Below, one piece after another: positions 52,806 through 61,666 of a DNA stretch of 64,000 nt (position 1 is the stretch's first letter; every line of letters begins with the position of its first letter). A program made the translations under genes and the position numbers. A model generated the notes under the pieces. It made no database searches. It saw only the letters and a program-made list of their open reading frames with translations, and had not been told where the DNA came from. This DNA comes from Oceanobacillus rekensis (GTDB lineage: Bacteria; Bacillota; Bacilli; Bacillales; Amphibacillaceae), in contig NZ_MTBQ01000002.1 of the NCBI RefSeq assembly GCF_002153375.1, positions 250,223 to 314,222 on the forward strand, read 5' to 3'.

Positions 52806-54461
52806 TTGAAAAGTCTTATTAAAAAAAATTGGCCAAATATATTACCAGAAAAACTTAATTATCGTTTAGGTGAAAAACCTCTCCATGAGTATTTAGCCAA
52901 TAATGCAAAAGAAATTCCAGGTCAAACAGCATATATCTTTTATGGGAATAATATTACCTGGAGTGAACTAAATGAAAATGTAGATAGATTCGCAAGTTTT
53001 CTTAAGAGTAAAGGTGTAATAAAAGGTGATCGAATAGCCTTGTATATGCAAAATTGTCCGCAATATATTATTGGGCATTATGCTATTCAAAAATTAGGTG
53101 CTACGGTAGTGCCGCTAAATCCGATGTATAAGGAAGCTGAATTGGAATATTTAATAAATGAAGCATCTATTAAAGCAATATTTTTAGAGCAAAAACTTTA
53201 TACTAGAGTCAAAAATATAAGAGAAAAAATACCATCACTTGAATTTGTTGTTACAACGAATTATGCCGACTATTTACCAGAAGAGCCAAACATGCCGCTG
53301 CCAGATGAACTTAAAGTGAATAAACAGAAGATTCCTAATGTATATGACTTTTTTGAAATTCTGGTTTCCTATCCGGAATTAAATGAAACGGCAGAGATTG
53401 ATTTATGGGAAGATATCGGGCTATTGGTTTTTACGTCTGGGACTACTGGAAGACCGAAAGCAGCGATGCTGACATATGGAAATGCACTCTTTAAAACAGC
53501 TTCAACTAGCCAGATTAAGGGATATAAAATAGAAACAAATACAACTGCGACTTCTCCCTTATGTCATATAGCAGGTATGTTAATGGGGGTAAATATTCCT
53601 GTGTATAGCAGGTGCAAGACCGTTTTATTTACTCGATTTGATCCAGAGGCTGCAATCACTGCTGTTGAAAGGTATAAGATTAATTCATGGTATACGGTAG
53701 CTACAATGAATGTGGCAATTTTAAATCATCCGGGTATTGAGAATCGGGATTTGACGTCATTAAAGACAAATTACGCTACAAGTTTTGGAATGCCGGTTAA
53801 TAAGCAGTTAGCAGAGGATTGGGCGAAATTGACTGGGGGTTGTGTGCTTACTGAATCATCATATGGATTAAGTGAAACACATACCGCTGATACCTTTATG
53901 CCGTTAAATAAGATAAAATTTGGCACCTGTGGTATTCCAGTTTATGACACTTCTATTCGTATTGTTGATTTTGAAACTGGTCAAGATTTACCTCCTGGGG
54001 AACAGGGGGAAATTGCTGTAAAAAATCCCGGTGTTTTTAAAGGGTATTTAAATAGACCAGACGCAACTGAAGAAACATTACGAGATGGTTGGGTGTTTAC
54101 AGGTGATATTGGTGTGATTGATGAAGATGGTTACCTGTCCTTTAAAGGGCGCATTAAAGAAATGATAAAATCATCAGGTTACAGCGTGTTTCCAGAAGAT
54201 GTTGAAATATTGATAAAGGATCATGAGGCTATATTACAAGTAGCTGCTGTGGGTGTTCCTCACATGACAAAAGGAGAAATTGTTAAAACATTTATTGTGC
54301 TCAAGCCTGAATACAAAGGGAAAATAACAGAGGATGAAATTATTGAATGGGCTAGAGAAAAAATGTCTGCCTACAAATATCCACGTGAGGTTGAATTTCG
54401 TAATACGTTACCTGCAACAAATTCAGGGAAAGTATTGCGTAGATTATTAGTAGAAGAGTAA
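52806..54461 (+). CDS. AMP-forming acyl-CoA ligase
   Basis: 551 residues, TTG start behind GAGGAGGAG. VFTSGTTGRPKAAMLTYG (about 213-230) is the P-loop; SSYGLSETHTADTFMP, VFTGDIGVIDEDGYLSF, IKEMIKSSGYSVFPEDVE and the lid Lys in ATNSGKVLRRLL follow. Same subgroup as the ligase at 36476. Lies just after the Opp importer, so it probably activates the imported solute or its product before the CoA transferase and carboxylase steps. Confidence 0.93.
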   Translation: MKSLIKKNWPNILPEKLNYRLGEKPLHEYLANNAKEIPGQTAYIFYGNNITWSELNENVDRFASFLKSKGVIKGDRIALYMQNCPQYIIGHYAIQKLGATVVPLNPMYKEAELEYLINEASIKAIFLEQKLYTRVKNIREKIPSLEFVVTTNYADYLPEEPNMPLPDELKVNKQKIPNVYDFFEILVSYPELNETAEIDLWEDIGLLVFTSGTTGRPKAAMLTYGNALFKTASTSQIKGYKIETNTTATSPLCHIAGMLMGVNIPVYSRCKTVLFTRFDPEAAITAVERYKINSWYTVATMNVAILNHPGIENRDLTSLKTNYATSFGMPVNKQLAEDWAKLTGGCVLTESSYGLSETHTADTFMPLNKIKFGTCGIPVYDTSIRIVDFETGQDLPPGEQGEIAVKNPGVFKGYLNRPDATEETLRDGWVFTGDIGVIDEDGYLSFKGRIKEMIKSSGYSVFPEDVEILIKDHEAILQVAAVGVPHMTKGEIVKTFIVLKPEYKGKITEDEIIEWAREKMSAYKYPREVEFRNTLPATNSGKVLRRLLVEE

Positions 54462-54489
54462 TATTCTATAGCCAATTAGAACTCCATAG

Positions 54490-54520
54490 ATAGTTAATGG
54501 TTATCTTACCTGTTAACTAT
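54490..54520 (+). repeat. Inverted repeat between ligase and CoA transferase
   Basis: ATAGTTAA (54490-54497) and TTAACTAT (54513-54520) are perfect complements with a 15-base loop, flanked by CC/GG. No U-tract follows. It could be a weak hairpin or an operator of an unknown regulator. Confidence 0.4.
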
Positions 54521-54553
54521 GGAATAAATATTAGGATAAACGAGGTGCATTAA

Positions 54554-55762
54554 ATGTCGATTTTATCTGGGGTTAAAGTTCTGGATTTTTCACATTATAT
54601 CGCTGGCCCCTTCTGTAGTCAGATACTTGGTGACCATGGAGCTGATGTAATAAAGGTAGAGCAAATAAATGGAGAGAGGGGAAGGATAGCTCCTCCACTT
54701 CATGATAATGGTGAAAGTTTATATTTTGCTTCCGAAAACCGTAATAAACGTGGACTTTCAATTGATTTGAAATCAAAATCTGGACAGGAAATAGTAAAAA
54801 AACTAATCGAAAAAGCAGATATTCTAATAACCAATTATGGGGCTGGTGTACCTAAACGGTTAGGAATAGACTTTGAGACGATTTCAAAAATTAACCCAGA
54901 GATAAGTATGGTTCAAATTACAGGATTTGGATTGGATGGACCATATAAAGACTACGCGGCTTATGATGGAATTGTACAATCAATGAGTGGTTTAGCGTCT
55001 CTAACTGGGCATCCGGGGGGGAAACCTACGATTGTTGGAACCTATATAGCTGATCATATAGCTGGTTTGCAAGCATCGATGGGAGCAATGCTTGCATTGT
55101 TTCATCGAGAAAGAACCAAGAAAGGGAAGTTTGTTGACGTAAGTATGTTAGACAGTATAATTCCTATGTTTGGTAGTATACTTTCTGAACACTTGGAGAC
55201 AGGTAAAGAAAGGGAATTATTCGGAAATCGTGATCCTCGTGCTTTTTGTAATGCTTATCCGACAAAGGATGGATACATTTTTATTGCCCCTAACACACAA
55301 AAAATGTGGGAATCGTTTTGTGGATTAATGAATCGAGTTGAATGGACAAAGGCTGATTCCATTTATTCAACTCGTGAAGGTAGAATGGAAAATAGAGATG
55401 ATTTAGAGAGTTTAATAGCTGAGTGGACAAAGCAATATTCTAAACTTGAAATCTTTGATTTACTTCAAAAAGAAGGAATAGCATCTGGACCTGTTAATTC
55501 ATTGGCGGATATTGCGAAAGATCCACAAGTAAAAAATAGAGATATGATTCGCAAAATGAGATTAAGCAAAGAGGGAGAAGAGATTCAAGTTAATGGAGTT
55601 CCTATTAAGATTAGCGATACTCCTTTTAATGAGTTAACTCCCCCACCTGCTATAGGAGAGCATTCGGAGGGAATTTTGTCTGAACTTGGTTATACATCAC
55701 AGGATATAAAATCTTTTTCTGATTCAGGTGTAATTTCTTCTGAGAGAGTGTATCAAGAATAA
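54554..55762 (+). CDS. Class III (CaiB/BaiF family) CoA transferase
   Basis: 402 residues. N-terminal LDFSHYIAGPFCSQILGDHGADVIKVE (read in parts, about 11-36) is the CoA-binding start, NRNKRGLSIDLKS follows, and the probable catalytic Asp167 is in GTYIADHIAG. FVDVSMLDS and GNRDPRAFCNAYPTKDGYIFIA complete the pattern. Transfers CoA between acids through aspartyl-CoA thioester chemistry, without ATP. In the window it precedes the biotin carboxylase by 22 bases, so it may recycle CoA from the final product. Acids not identifiable. Confidence 0.93.
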   Translation: MSILSGVKVLDFSHYIAGPFCSQILGDHGADVIKVEQINGERGRIAPPLHDNGESLYFASENRNKRGLSIDLKSKSGQEIVKKLIEKADILITNYGAGVPKRLGIDFETISKINPEISMVQITGFGLDGPYKDYAAYDGIVQSMSGLASLTGHPGGKPTIVGTYIADHIAGLQASMGAMLALFHRERTKKGKFVDVSMLDSIIPMFGSILSEHLETGKERELFGNRDPRAFCNAYPTKDGYIFIAPNTQKMWESFCGLMNRVEWTKADSIYSTREGRMENRDDLESLIAEWTKQYSKLEIFDLLQKEGIASGPVNSLADIAKDPQVKNRDMIRKMRLSKEGEEIQVNGVPIKISDTPFNELTPPPAIGEHSEGILSELGYTSQDIKSFSDSGVISSERVYQE

Positions 55763-55783
55763 GCAGTAGAATGGAGGTATAAT

Positions 55784-57133
55784 ATGATAAACAAAATATT
55801 AGTAGCAAACCGTGGTGAAATTGCTGCTAGAATTATCCGCACATGCAAAATGTTAGATATTAAAACAGTAGCTATCTATTCAGAAGCAGATAAGGATTCA
55901 CCATATGTGAAAATGGCTGAGGAAAGCTTTTTAATAGGTCCTCCCAATGTAAATGAAAGTTATCTAAATATAAATAAGATATTATCTGTAGCAAAAGAGG
56001 CTAAGGTTGATGCGATTCATCCAGGCTATGGATTTTTAAGTGAGAATGGGAAATTTGCAGATAGTTGCCGAAAAGAAGGGATAATATTTATTGGACCTTC
56101 AAGTAAGGTAATAGAAAAGATGGGCGATAAAATTGTTGCTAGAAGTATTATGAAAGATGCAGGTGTTCCTGTAATACCAGGGACAGAAGGAGCTGTAGCT
56201 TCGGTTGAAGATGCTATTAATCTAGCTAAGGAAATTAACTATCCAATTATGTTAAAAGCCTCTGCTGGAGGCGGTGGAATTGGAATGGAAGTTGTTCATT
56301 CAGATGAGGAACTAGAAAAAGCTTTTGAAAGTAATCTAAAAAAATCGCAAAGATTCTTCGGTGATGGATCGATGTTTTTAGAGAAGAAAATTGAGAATGC
56401 ACATCATATTGAAATTCAATTATTGGCTGATAATTTTGGTAATGTTGTTCATTTATATGAACGGGAATGTTCTATTCAACGGCGTAATCAGAAGGTAATT
56501 GAGGAGGCGCCATCAATTTTCATCTCAGAAGAAACACGTAAAAAAATGGGAAGCATAGCCGTACAAGCTGCTAAGGTAATAGGATATACAGGTGCAGGAA
56601 CCATAGAGTTTCTAGTCGATGAGGAGAACTTTTATTTTCTTGAAATGAACACAAGACTTCAGGTGGAACATCCTGTAACAGAGGAAATAACTGGAGTAGA
56701 TATTGTTGAAGCACAAATAAAAATAGCTGAAAATAAAACGTTACCTTTCAATCAAGACGAAATAGTAAGTGAGGGTCACTCCGTAGAAGTGAGAATATAT
56801 GCCGAGGATCCAGTAAGATTCTTTCCATCACCAGGGCTTATTACAAAGGTTGAATTTCCAGAGGGAGAAAGTATTCGAAATGAAACTGCTATCACAAATA
56901 ATTATACTGTATCCCCTTACTATGACCCTATGATTGGAAAATTGATCGTTAAAGGTAGTGATAGGAAGCAAGCCATTTCAATTTTAAAGGATGCGCTAAT
57001 GCGATATAATATTGAAGGTATTAAAACGAATATTCCAATGATTCTTGAAATTATTAATAATGAAATATTTCAGGCAGGTCAAACAACAACTGATTTTGTA
57101 GAGAAGCATTATTTGCCAGTAATTAAAAAATAA
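55784..57133 (+). CDS. Biotin carboxylase subunit of acyl-CoA carboxylase
   Basis: 449 residues. NKILVANRGEIAARIIRTC at the start, DAIHPGYGFLSENGKFAD (about 75-92), ATP-grasp glycine loop KASAGGGGIGME (about 159-170), RECSIQRRNQKVIEEAPS, and EMNTRLQVEHPVTEE (about 289-303) with the catalytic Arg/Glu region. Carboxylates biotin on the carrier encoded 26 bases downstream, using ATP and bicarbonate. Layout resembles the Bacillus yngHA-yngHB pair. GGAGGT site. Confidence 0.95.
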   Translation: MINKILVANRGEIAARIIRTCKMLDIKTVAIYSEADKDSPYVKMAEESFLIGPPNVNESYLNINKILSVAKEAKVDAIHPGYGFLSENGKFADSCRKEGIIFIGPSSKVIEKMGDKIVARSIMKDAGVPVIPGTEGAVASVEDAINLAKEINYPIMLKASAGGGGIGMEVVHSDEELEKAFESNLKKSQRFFGDGSMFLEKKIENAHHIEIQLLADNFGNVVHLYERECSIQRRNQKVIEEAPSIFISEETRKKMGSIAVQAAKVIGYTGAGTIEFLVDEENFYFLEMNTRLQVEHPVTEEITGVDIVEAQIKIAENKTLPFNQDEIVSEGHSVEVRIYAEDPVRFFPSPGLITKVEFPEGESIRNETAITNNYTVSPYYDPMIGKLIVKGSDRKQAISILKDALMRYNIEGIKTNIPMILEIINNEIFQAGQTTTDFVEKHYLPVIKK

Positions 57134-57158
57134 AAAAGATGTGGAGGAGGAATAAGAA

Positions 57159-57371
57159 ATGCAGGAATTAAAAGCTAATATGACAGGAAACGTTTGGAAG
57201 GTAATTGTTAATCAAGGGGATAAAGTTGAAGAAGGTCAAGAGGTAGTAATATTAGAATCGATGAAAATGGAAATACCTATTGAGGCAGAAGCATCTGGAA
57301 ATATAAAGGAACTAAAAGTTGGAGAAGGAGATTTTGTTAATGATGGGGATGTTATTGCTATCATAGAATAA
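57159..57371 (+). CDS. Biotin/lipoyl carrier protein of acyl-CoA carboxylase
   Basis: 70 residues, the size of Bacillus YngHB-type carriers. The ESMKMEIP motif places the biotinylated Lys at 36, with GDKVEEGQEVVILE before it and the second hammerhead NDGDVIAIIE at the end. Swings biotin between the carboxylase upstream and the carboxyltransferase at 45682. GTGGAGGAGG site. Followed by a strong terminator. Confidence 0.95.
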   Translation: MQELKANMTGNVWKVIVNQGDKVEEGQEVVILESMKMEIPIEAEASGNIKELKVGEGDFVNDGDVIAIIE

Positions 57372-57431
57372 CTTGGTTATGAATAATATAAAGAATGATT
57401 AATATACCTATATTAAGGAATAAATTATACG

Positions 57432-57467
57432 GAGGTTCACAGTTAAACCCGCTTGTGAACCTCTTTT
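57432..57467 (+). terminator. Rho-independent terminator
   Basis: GAGGTTCACA (57432-57441) pairs with TGTGAACCTC (57454-57463) and is followed by TTTTAG. It ends the carboxylase operon. Confidence 0.85.
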
Positions 57468-57519
57468 AGCAATCATATATAGGGGTTAAGGTTAACATAG
57501 AAGGTAGGTTTTATAGGTA

Positions 57520-58893
57520 ATGTTAACTCGCTCATCTTCTGAAATAGAAAAGAAGGATAGTCAGGTGATTCCAGAGAAAAAAATAATTTATATTTGGAGT
57601 TTTGCTGTATTTTTTGCGACGATGAACTCAACTATGTTTAATGTTGCTTTACCTAGTGTCCAAGTTGATCTATCTATTAATATTTCCGTTGCATCTTTAA
57701 TTATTTCAGGTTACTCTGTGGTTTTAGCAATTTCTACATTAACATTCAGTCGTTTAAGTGAGTTTATACCTATCCTTAAACTTCTAATAACAGGTATAGT
57801 ACTACTAAGTTTTGGTTCGATAATAGGATTTTTCTCTAAGCACTTTGTTTTAGTTCTAATTACACGCCTGGTCCAAGCTATTGGTGCGGGTTCAATAGTA
57901 AGTCTTTCCCTTGTACTTATATCACGGTACATACCATTTTCTAGACGCGGAAGAGCAATGGCATTAACTTCCTCTGCAGCAGTATTGGGACTGGGTTTGG
58001 GGCCTGTTCTTGGTGGGATAATTGATCAATTTTTGGGATGGAACTTTCTTTTCTTGGTAACAGTTTTGATTGTATTTTTAATACCTATGTTTATTTATTT
58101 ATTACCTAAAGAGGAGATAACAAAGGTTAAGTTTGATTCCATTGGTTGTGCTTTGACATGTTTAAGTGTCGTATGTTTGATGGTTTTCTTCTCCACCTTT
58201 AAAGTTATTTTTATATTAATATTTATTTTATTAATAACGCTAACATCAAATCATTTTCTTCGGGTGAAAAGTCCATTCATCAAAGCTAATTTATTAAAGA
58301 ATAGAAAGTATACTACACTTTTATATATTGGCTTTGTATCATACTTTGTCTACTTTTCCACTTTGTTTATATTGCCTTTTATATTGACGGATATATTTCA
58401 ATTAGAATCATCAGAGATTGGATTCCTTGTCTTCCCCGGAGCTATTTTATCAGCTGTTGCCGCAAATTTCATCGGACGACTTATTGGGCGTTTTGGAAAC
58501 GTATCTATTATTCTTGCTGGTCAAGTATTTCTGATAATCTCTACCATTTTGTTTGCGTTTCTAGCAACAAGTTCAACTTTACCTATTTTAATATCCTACT
58601 TATTTATGAGCCCTGGATTTACTGCCCTATCAACAAGTGTACGTAATGAAATATCAAAAATATTACATGTAGATGAAATTGGTTCGGGTATGGGGATTGT
58701 GCAATTAACCCAATTTTTTGGAGGATCTTTTGGTGTCACCATTACAGGAACAATCCTTACTATTCAAGAAGGACTTTCGCAAGTAATTATGTATAGAAAT
58801 ATCTATATAGTACTAATTGTTGTTACAATAACCTCTATATTAATGGTGTTTTTATATCGGAGAAAGCTAGAAACCGGAGTATCAGACGATTAG
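57520..58893 (+). CDS. MFS transporter, DHA2/TetL-like efflux type
   Basis: 457 residues with about 12-14 membrane helices. NSTMFNVALPSVQVDL near the first helix and RLVQAIGAGSIVSLSLVLISRYIPFSRRGRAMAL (read in parts, about 113-147) are drug:H+ antiporter motifs; VLGLGLGPVLGGII is motif C of exporters. A hydrophilic break sits around residue 200. Probably exports an acid, aromatic or toxic intermediate; a drug role is equally possible. Ribosome site is weak (ATAGGTA), so the ATG 57520 is moderately sure. Isolated between two terminator-like hairpins. Confidence 0.88.
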   Translation: MLTRSSSEIEKKDSQVIPEKKIIYIWSFAVFFATMNSTMFNVALPSVQVDLSINISVASLIISGYSVVLAISTLTFSRLSEFIPILKLLITGIVLLSFGSIIGFFSKHFVLVLITRLVQAIGAGSIVSLSLVLISRYIPFSRRGRAMALTSSAAVLGLGLGPVLGGIIDQFLGWNFLFLVTVLIVFLIPMFIYLLPKEEITKVKFDSIGCALTCLSVVCLMVFFSTFKVIFILIFILLITLTSNHFLRVKSPFIKANLLKNRKYTTLLYIGFVSYFVYFSTLFILPFILTDIFQLESSEIGFLVFPGAILSAVAANFIGRLIGRFGNVSIILAGQVFLIISTILFAFLATSSTLPILISYLFMSPGFTALSTSVRNEISKILHVDEIGSGMGIVQLTQFFGGSFGVTITGTILTIQEGLSQVIMYRNIYIVLIVVTITSILMVFLYRRKLETGVSDD

Positions 58894-58898
58894 CAATA

Positions 58899-58924
58899 TA
58901 AATTAGTGCGAAATCACTAATTTA
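58899..58924 (+). terminator. Possible terminator hairpin
   Basis: TAAATTAGTG (58899-58908) and CACTAATTTA (58915-58924), 6-base loop, directly after the MFS stop. No clear U-tract, so it may be a weak or bidirectional terminator. Confidence 0.5.
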
Positions 58925-59341
58925 CAAGATATCAGCAAATATTAATTCTATTTTTAGAAATTATAAGCCTAAAGATGGAGAGATGTATGTTTCATGTCAC
59001 ATTGAATATTGGTCTAGAATGCCAAATACTATAACTGTCTCAGAAATTATACTCTATCAAAATCTTGAAGTCATATGATGATTATTAAGGGAATACAGTG
59101 GATAAGATATTTGATGGAAAAGCTAGGAATGACTTCATACAAATATCTAGGAATTATTGACTATTGGTCAACACCACCTACTGCATTTAGTAGGATGAAA
59201 GGAAAAAGGCACAATTATAGATCAGTATAATAAAGCTGGGGGAAATTGGATCGGAAGAATGTTTACCATTTTCCTTTTTATATAAGGTTATTTATCCCCT
59301 TTAATTATCTGAATTTATGATATATAATAAATATTATAAAC
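58925..59341 (+). other. Non-coding stretch, no gene recognised
   Basis: About 400 bases between the MFS gene and the CoA transferase operator. A short open stretch near 58980-59080 (GEMYVSCHIEYWSRMPN) has no start site or family I recognise, and the frame is soon closed. It could be the relic of a lost gene. AT-rich promoter-like sequence with TATAAT (59323-59328) lies at its right end. Confidence 0.4.
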
Positions 59342-59359
59342 ATACTATACGGTTAGTAT
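59342..59359 (+). promoter_or_regulatory. TetR-type operator, site 3
   Basis: ATACTATACGGTTAGTAT: right arm GTTAGTAT identical to sites 1 and 2, left arm 6 of 8 to ATACTAAC. It lies 14 bases after a TATAAT sequence and 75 bases before the CoA transferase start, linking this operon to the 20-22 kb genes. Confidence 0.6.
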
Positions 59360-59434
59360 TAAATTTTGCGGAGTATCTATCTTATCTAGGAAATCTAATT
59401 TTAATAGTTTACATTGAATTAAGGAGGAGCATGC

Positions 59435-60130
59435 ATGAGCGAAATGTCGGTAGGCTCAATAATAACAAATGTAGAATTTCTATGTGCTGAGGAAGCAGTG
59501 TCAAAAATTCCTAACAAAGCGCGCATGATGGTAGGTGGGTTTGGACGTTCCGGTATTCCGGAGTATTTGTTGGAAACGATGATTGAAACAACCGAAATAG
59601 ATGGTTTGACAATTATAAGTAACAACATTAGTGAAGGTTCGAATCTACATCATTTATTTATGTTAGGGAGAATAAAAAAGGCAATTGGTACGTATTACAC
59701 AACGAGTAAAGAAGTGGTGAAGGCGTATCGTGAAAATCGAATAGAGATTGAGTTGCTTCCTCAAGGGACTTTGTCTGAGGCATTACGATTAGGTGGGTCA
59801 GGTATCCCTGCATTTTATACGCCGACATCAGCTGGTACAGAACTAGCCAAAAATAAAGAAAGCCGTATGTTTAATGGCAGAGAGTATGTTCTTGAAGAAT
59901 CATTGACGGCTAAAGTTGCACTGGTTAGGGCACATAAGGCAGATAGAGCTGGTAATCTTATATACCGAAAATCTGCCCGTAATTTTAATCCGCTTATGGC
60001 AATGGCTGCTGACTTAACAATTGTGGAAGTGGATGAAATTGTCGAAATGGGGGAATTAGATCCAGAGCAAATTGTAACTCCATTTATATTTGTCGATGTG
60101 GTGGTAGAAAGGGGAAGGGAAAATGACTGA
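59435..60130 (+). CDS. 3-oxoacid/acyl CoA transferase, subunit A (class I)
   Basis: 231 residues, AAGGAGGAG site. Class I CoA transferase alpha subunit: ARMMVGGFGRSGIPEYLLE (about 29-47), IISNNISEG, ELLPQGTLSEALRLGGSGIPAFYTPT (read in parts, about 107-132) and the C-terminal GELDPEQIVTP. Forms a heteromer with subunit B, whose start overlaps its stop by 8 bases. Transfers CoA from a donor such as succinyl-CoA to a 3-oxo or related acid. Behind TetR-type operator site 3. Confidence 0.93.
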   Translation: MSEMSVGSIITNVEFLCAEEAVSKIPNKARMMVGGFGRSGIPEYLLETMIETTEIDGLTIISNNISEGSNLHHLFMLGRIKKAIGTYYTTSKEVVKAYRENRIEIELLPQGTLSEALRLGGSGIPAFYTPTSAGTELAKNKESRMFNGREYVLEESLTAKVALVRAHKADRAGNLIYRKSARNFNPLMAMAADLTIVEVDEIVEMGELDPEQIVTPFIFVDVVVERGREND

Positions 60131-60803
60131 TCTTACAGTAAAGCGTTACATAGCATGGAGAGCTGCTCAAGAATTACAAGCAGGAGTTGTAAATCTTGGT
60201 ATTGGTATTCCTACTTTGGTGGCAGACTATCTTTCTCCAGGTCTAGTAACCTTACATTCAGAGAACGGAATTTTAGGTGTTGGACCATCACCTGTTCCAG
60301 AAGATGAAGATCCAGATTTAATTAATGCTGGAAAAGCGCCAGTTACCATACAGCCTCATTCTTCTTTTTTTGATAGTTCTTTATCGTTTGCAATGATGAG
60401 GGGAGGACATCTAGATGCAACAATAATTGGCGCTCTACAAGTTGCTGCAAATGGTGATATCGCGAGCTGGGCAATTCCTGGTAAAGATGTACTTGGAGTA
60501 GGAGGAGCTATGGATCTTGTAGTGGGAGCGAAAAGAGTAATTGTTGCAACTACACATGTAACACCAAAAGGGGAGCCCAAGATTCTTTCTAAATGCAAAT
60601 ACCCATTAACTGCTAAGGGGAGAGTAGATACAATTATTACAGAATATGCAGTATTTAAAATACGTCAAAGTAAGCTTTACTTAGTTGAAAAGGTTGAGGA
60701 GATTTCATTTGAAGATTTAAATCAAATAACTGAAGCACCTTATGAAATAGGAGGGAATTTCAAAACGGTAGTTCGTGAAGAATTGATGCATGCCTTATCT
60801 TAA
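60123..60803 (+). CDS. 3-oxoacid/acyl CoA transferase, subunit B (class I)
   Basis: 226 residues. VVNLGIGIPTLVADYL (about 21-36), then HSENGILGVG with the catalytic Glu47 that forms the glutamyl-CoA intermediate, and MMRGGHLDATIIGALQVAANGDIASW. C-terminal KGRVDTIITEYAVF. Length matches ScoB/AtoA. Overlaps subunit A. Followed by an SDR and a double-bond reductase on the same strand, probably one transcript. Confidence 0.94.
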   Translation: MTDLTVKRYIAWRAAQELQAGVVNLGIGIPTLVADYLSPGLVTLHSENGILGVGPSPVPEDEDPDLINAGKAPVTIQPHSSFFDSSLSFAMMRGGHLDATIIGALQVAANGDIASWAIPGKDVLGVGGAMDLVVGAKRVIVATTHVTPKGEPKILSKCKYPLTAKGRVDTIITEYAVFKIRQSKLYLVEKVEEISFEDLNQITEAPYEIGGNFKTVVREELMHALS

Positions 60804-60863
60804 TAAACTAAAAATTTTATTCAAAATGAAAGATACTAATAATAGAGTAAAGGCAGGGGATAA

Positions 60864-61640
60864 ATGATGAAAGTACAAGAATTATTTGACTTAAAAGGTA
60901 AAGTTGCACTGATTACTGGAGGAGGAAGAGGTTTAGGGGCACAAATTGCGGAAGTATATGCGGAAATGGGATGTGAGTTGGCACTTTGTTCACGGAAAAA
61001 AGAGAGTTGCGATGAAATTGCAGAAATGCTTTCAAATGAATATGGGGTTAAGGCTAAAGGATATGCATTAGATGTTTCTAGTGAAGAACAGGTAGAAAGT
61101 GTAGTAAATGAAGTTCTTAAGTATTTTGGGAAGATAGATATTTTAGTAAATAATAGTGGGGCAACCTGGGGAGCATCGGTAGAAGAAATGCCATTAGAAG
61201 CATGGAATAAGGTAATGAATGTTAATGTTACGGGAACGTTTTTAGTAAGTAAAGCAGTTGGTAAACATATGATTGAACGTAACTATGGGAAAATTATTAA
61301 TATCGCTTCAGCTGCAGGACTGACAGTTAGACCCCCTGAAGTGACGAATACGATTGGCTATACGACAAGTAAAGCAGCAGTTATTCATTTTACAAAAGAT
61401 CTAGCTATCAAATGGGCAAGACATAATATTTATGTCAATGCAATTGCACCAGGGATGTTCAGAACCAAGATGACGAAAGGGACCTTGGATCAAAAGGAAG
61501 ACAGGGTTGTTGAAACGATTCCATTAAAGAAAATTGGCGACGAGAATATGTTAAAGGGTGCAGCTATTTATCTAGCAACACAAGCAAGCGATTTTGTAAC
61601 TGGCACCGTGTTGAGTGTGGATGGGGGAAGTACGTTATAA
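60864..61640 (+). CDS. SDR-family oxidoreductase
   Basis: 258 residues (two adjacent ATGs at 60864 and 60867; AGGGG site). TGGGRGLGAQIAEVYAEMG, NNSGATWGASVEEMPLEAW, INIASAAGLTVRPPEVT and YTTSKAAVI with the catalytic Tyr/Lys. C-terminal SDFVTGTVLSVDGGS. Close paralogue of the protein at 25896 (shared NNSGA-WGA and EEMPLEA), so it likely acts on a similar substrate in a parallel route. Gluconate 5-dehydrogenase annotation would be misleading in this context. Confidence 0.92.
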   Translation: MMKVQELFDLKGKVALITGGGRGLGAQIAEVYAEMGCELALCSRKKESCDEIAEMLSNEYGVKAKGYALDVSSEEQVESVVNEVLKYFGKIDILVNNSGATWGASVEEMPLEAWNKVMNVNVTGTFLVSKAVGKHMIERNYGKIINIASAAGLTVRPPEVTNTIGYTTSKAAVIHFTKDLAIKWARHNIYVNAIAPGMFRTKMTKGTLDQKEDRVVETIPLKKIGDENMLKGAAIYLATQASDFVTGTVLSVDGGSTL

Positions 61641-61666
61641 AAGTTTAAGAGTGGGGGAATGGAAGA

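Noticed and set aside
58960-59080. Short open stretch as a small gene
   Set aside because: No start site, no conserved pattern recognised, and the frame closes quickly; left as non-coding.
60864-61640. Gluconate 5-dehydrogenase function for the SDR
   Set aside because: SDR family names are unreliable for substrate; nothing here handles sugar acids, and the close paralogue at 25896 lies in a beta-oxidation operon.
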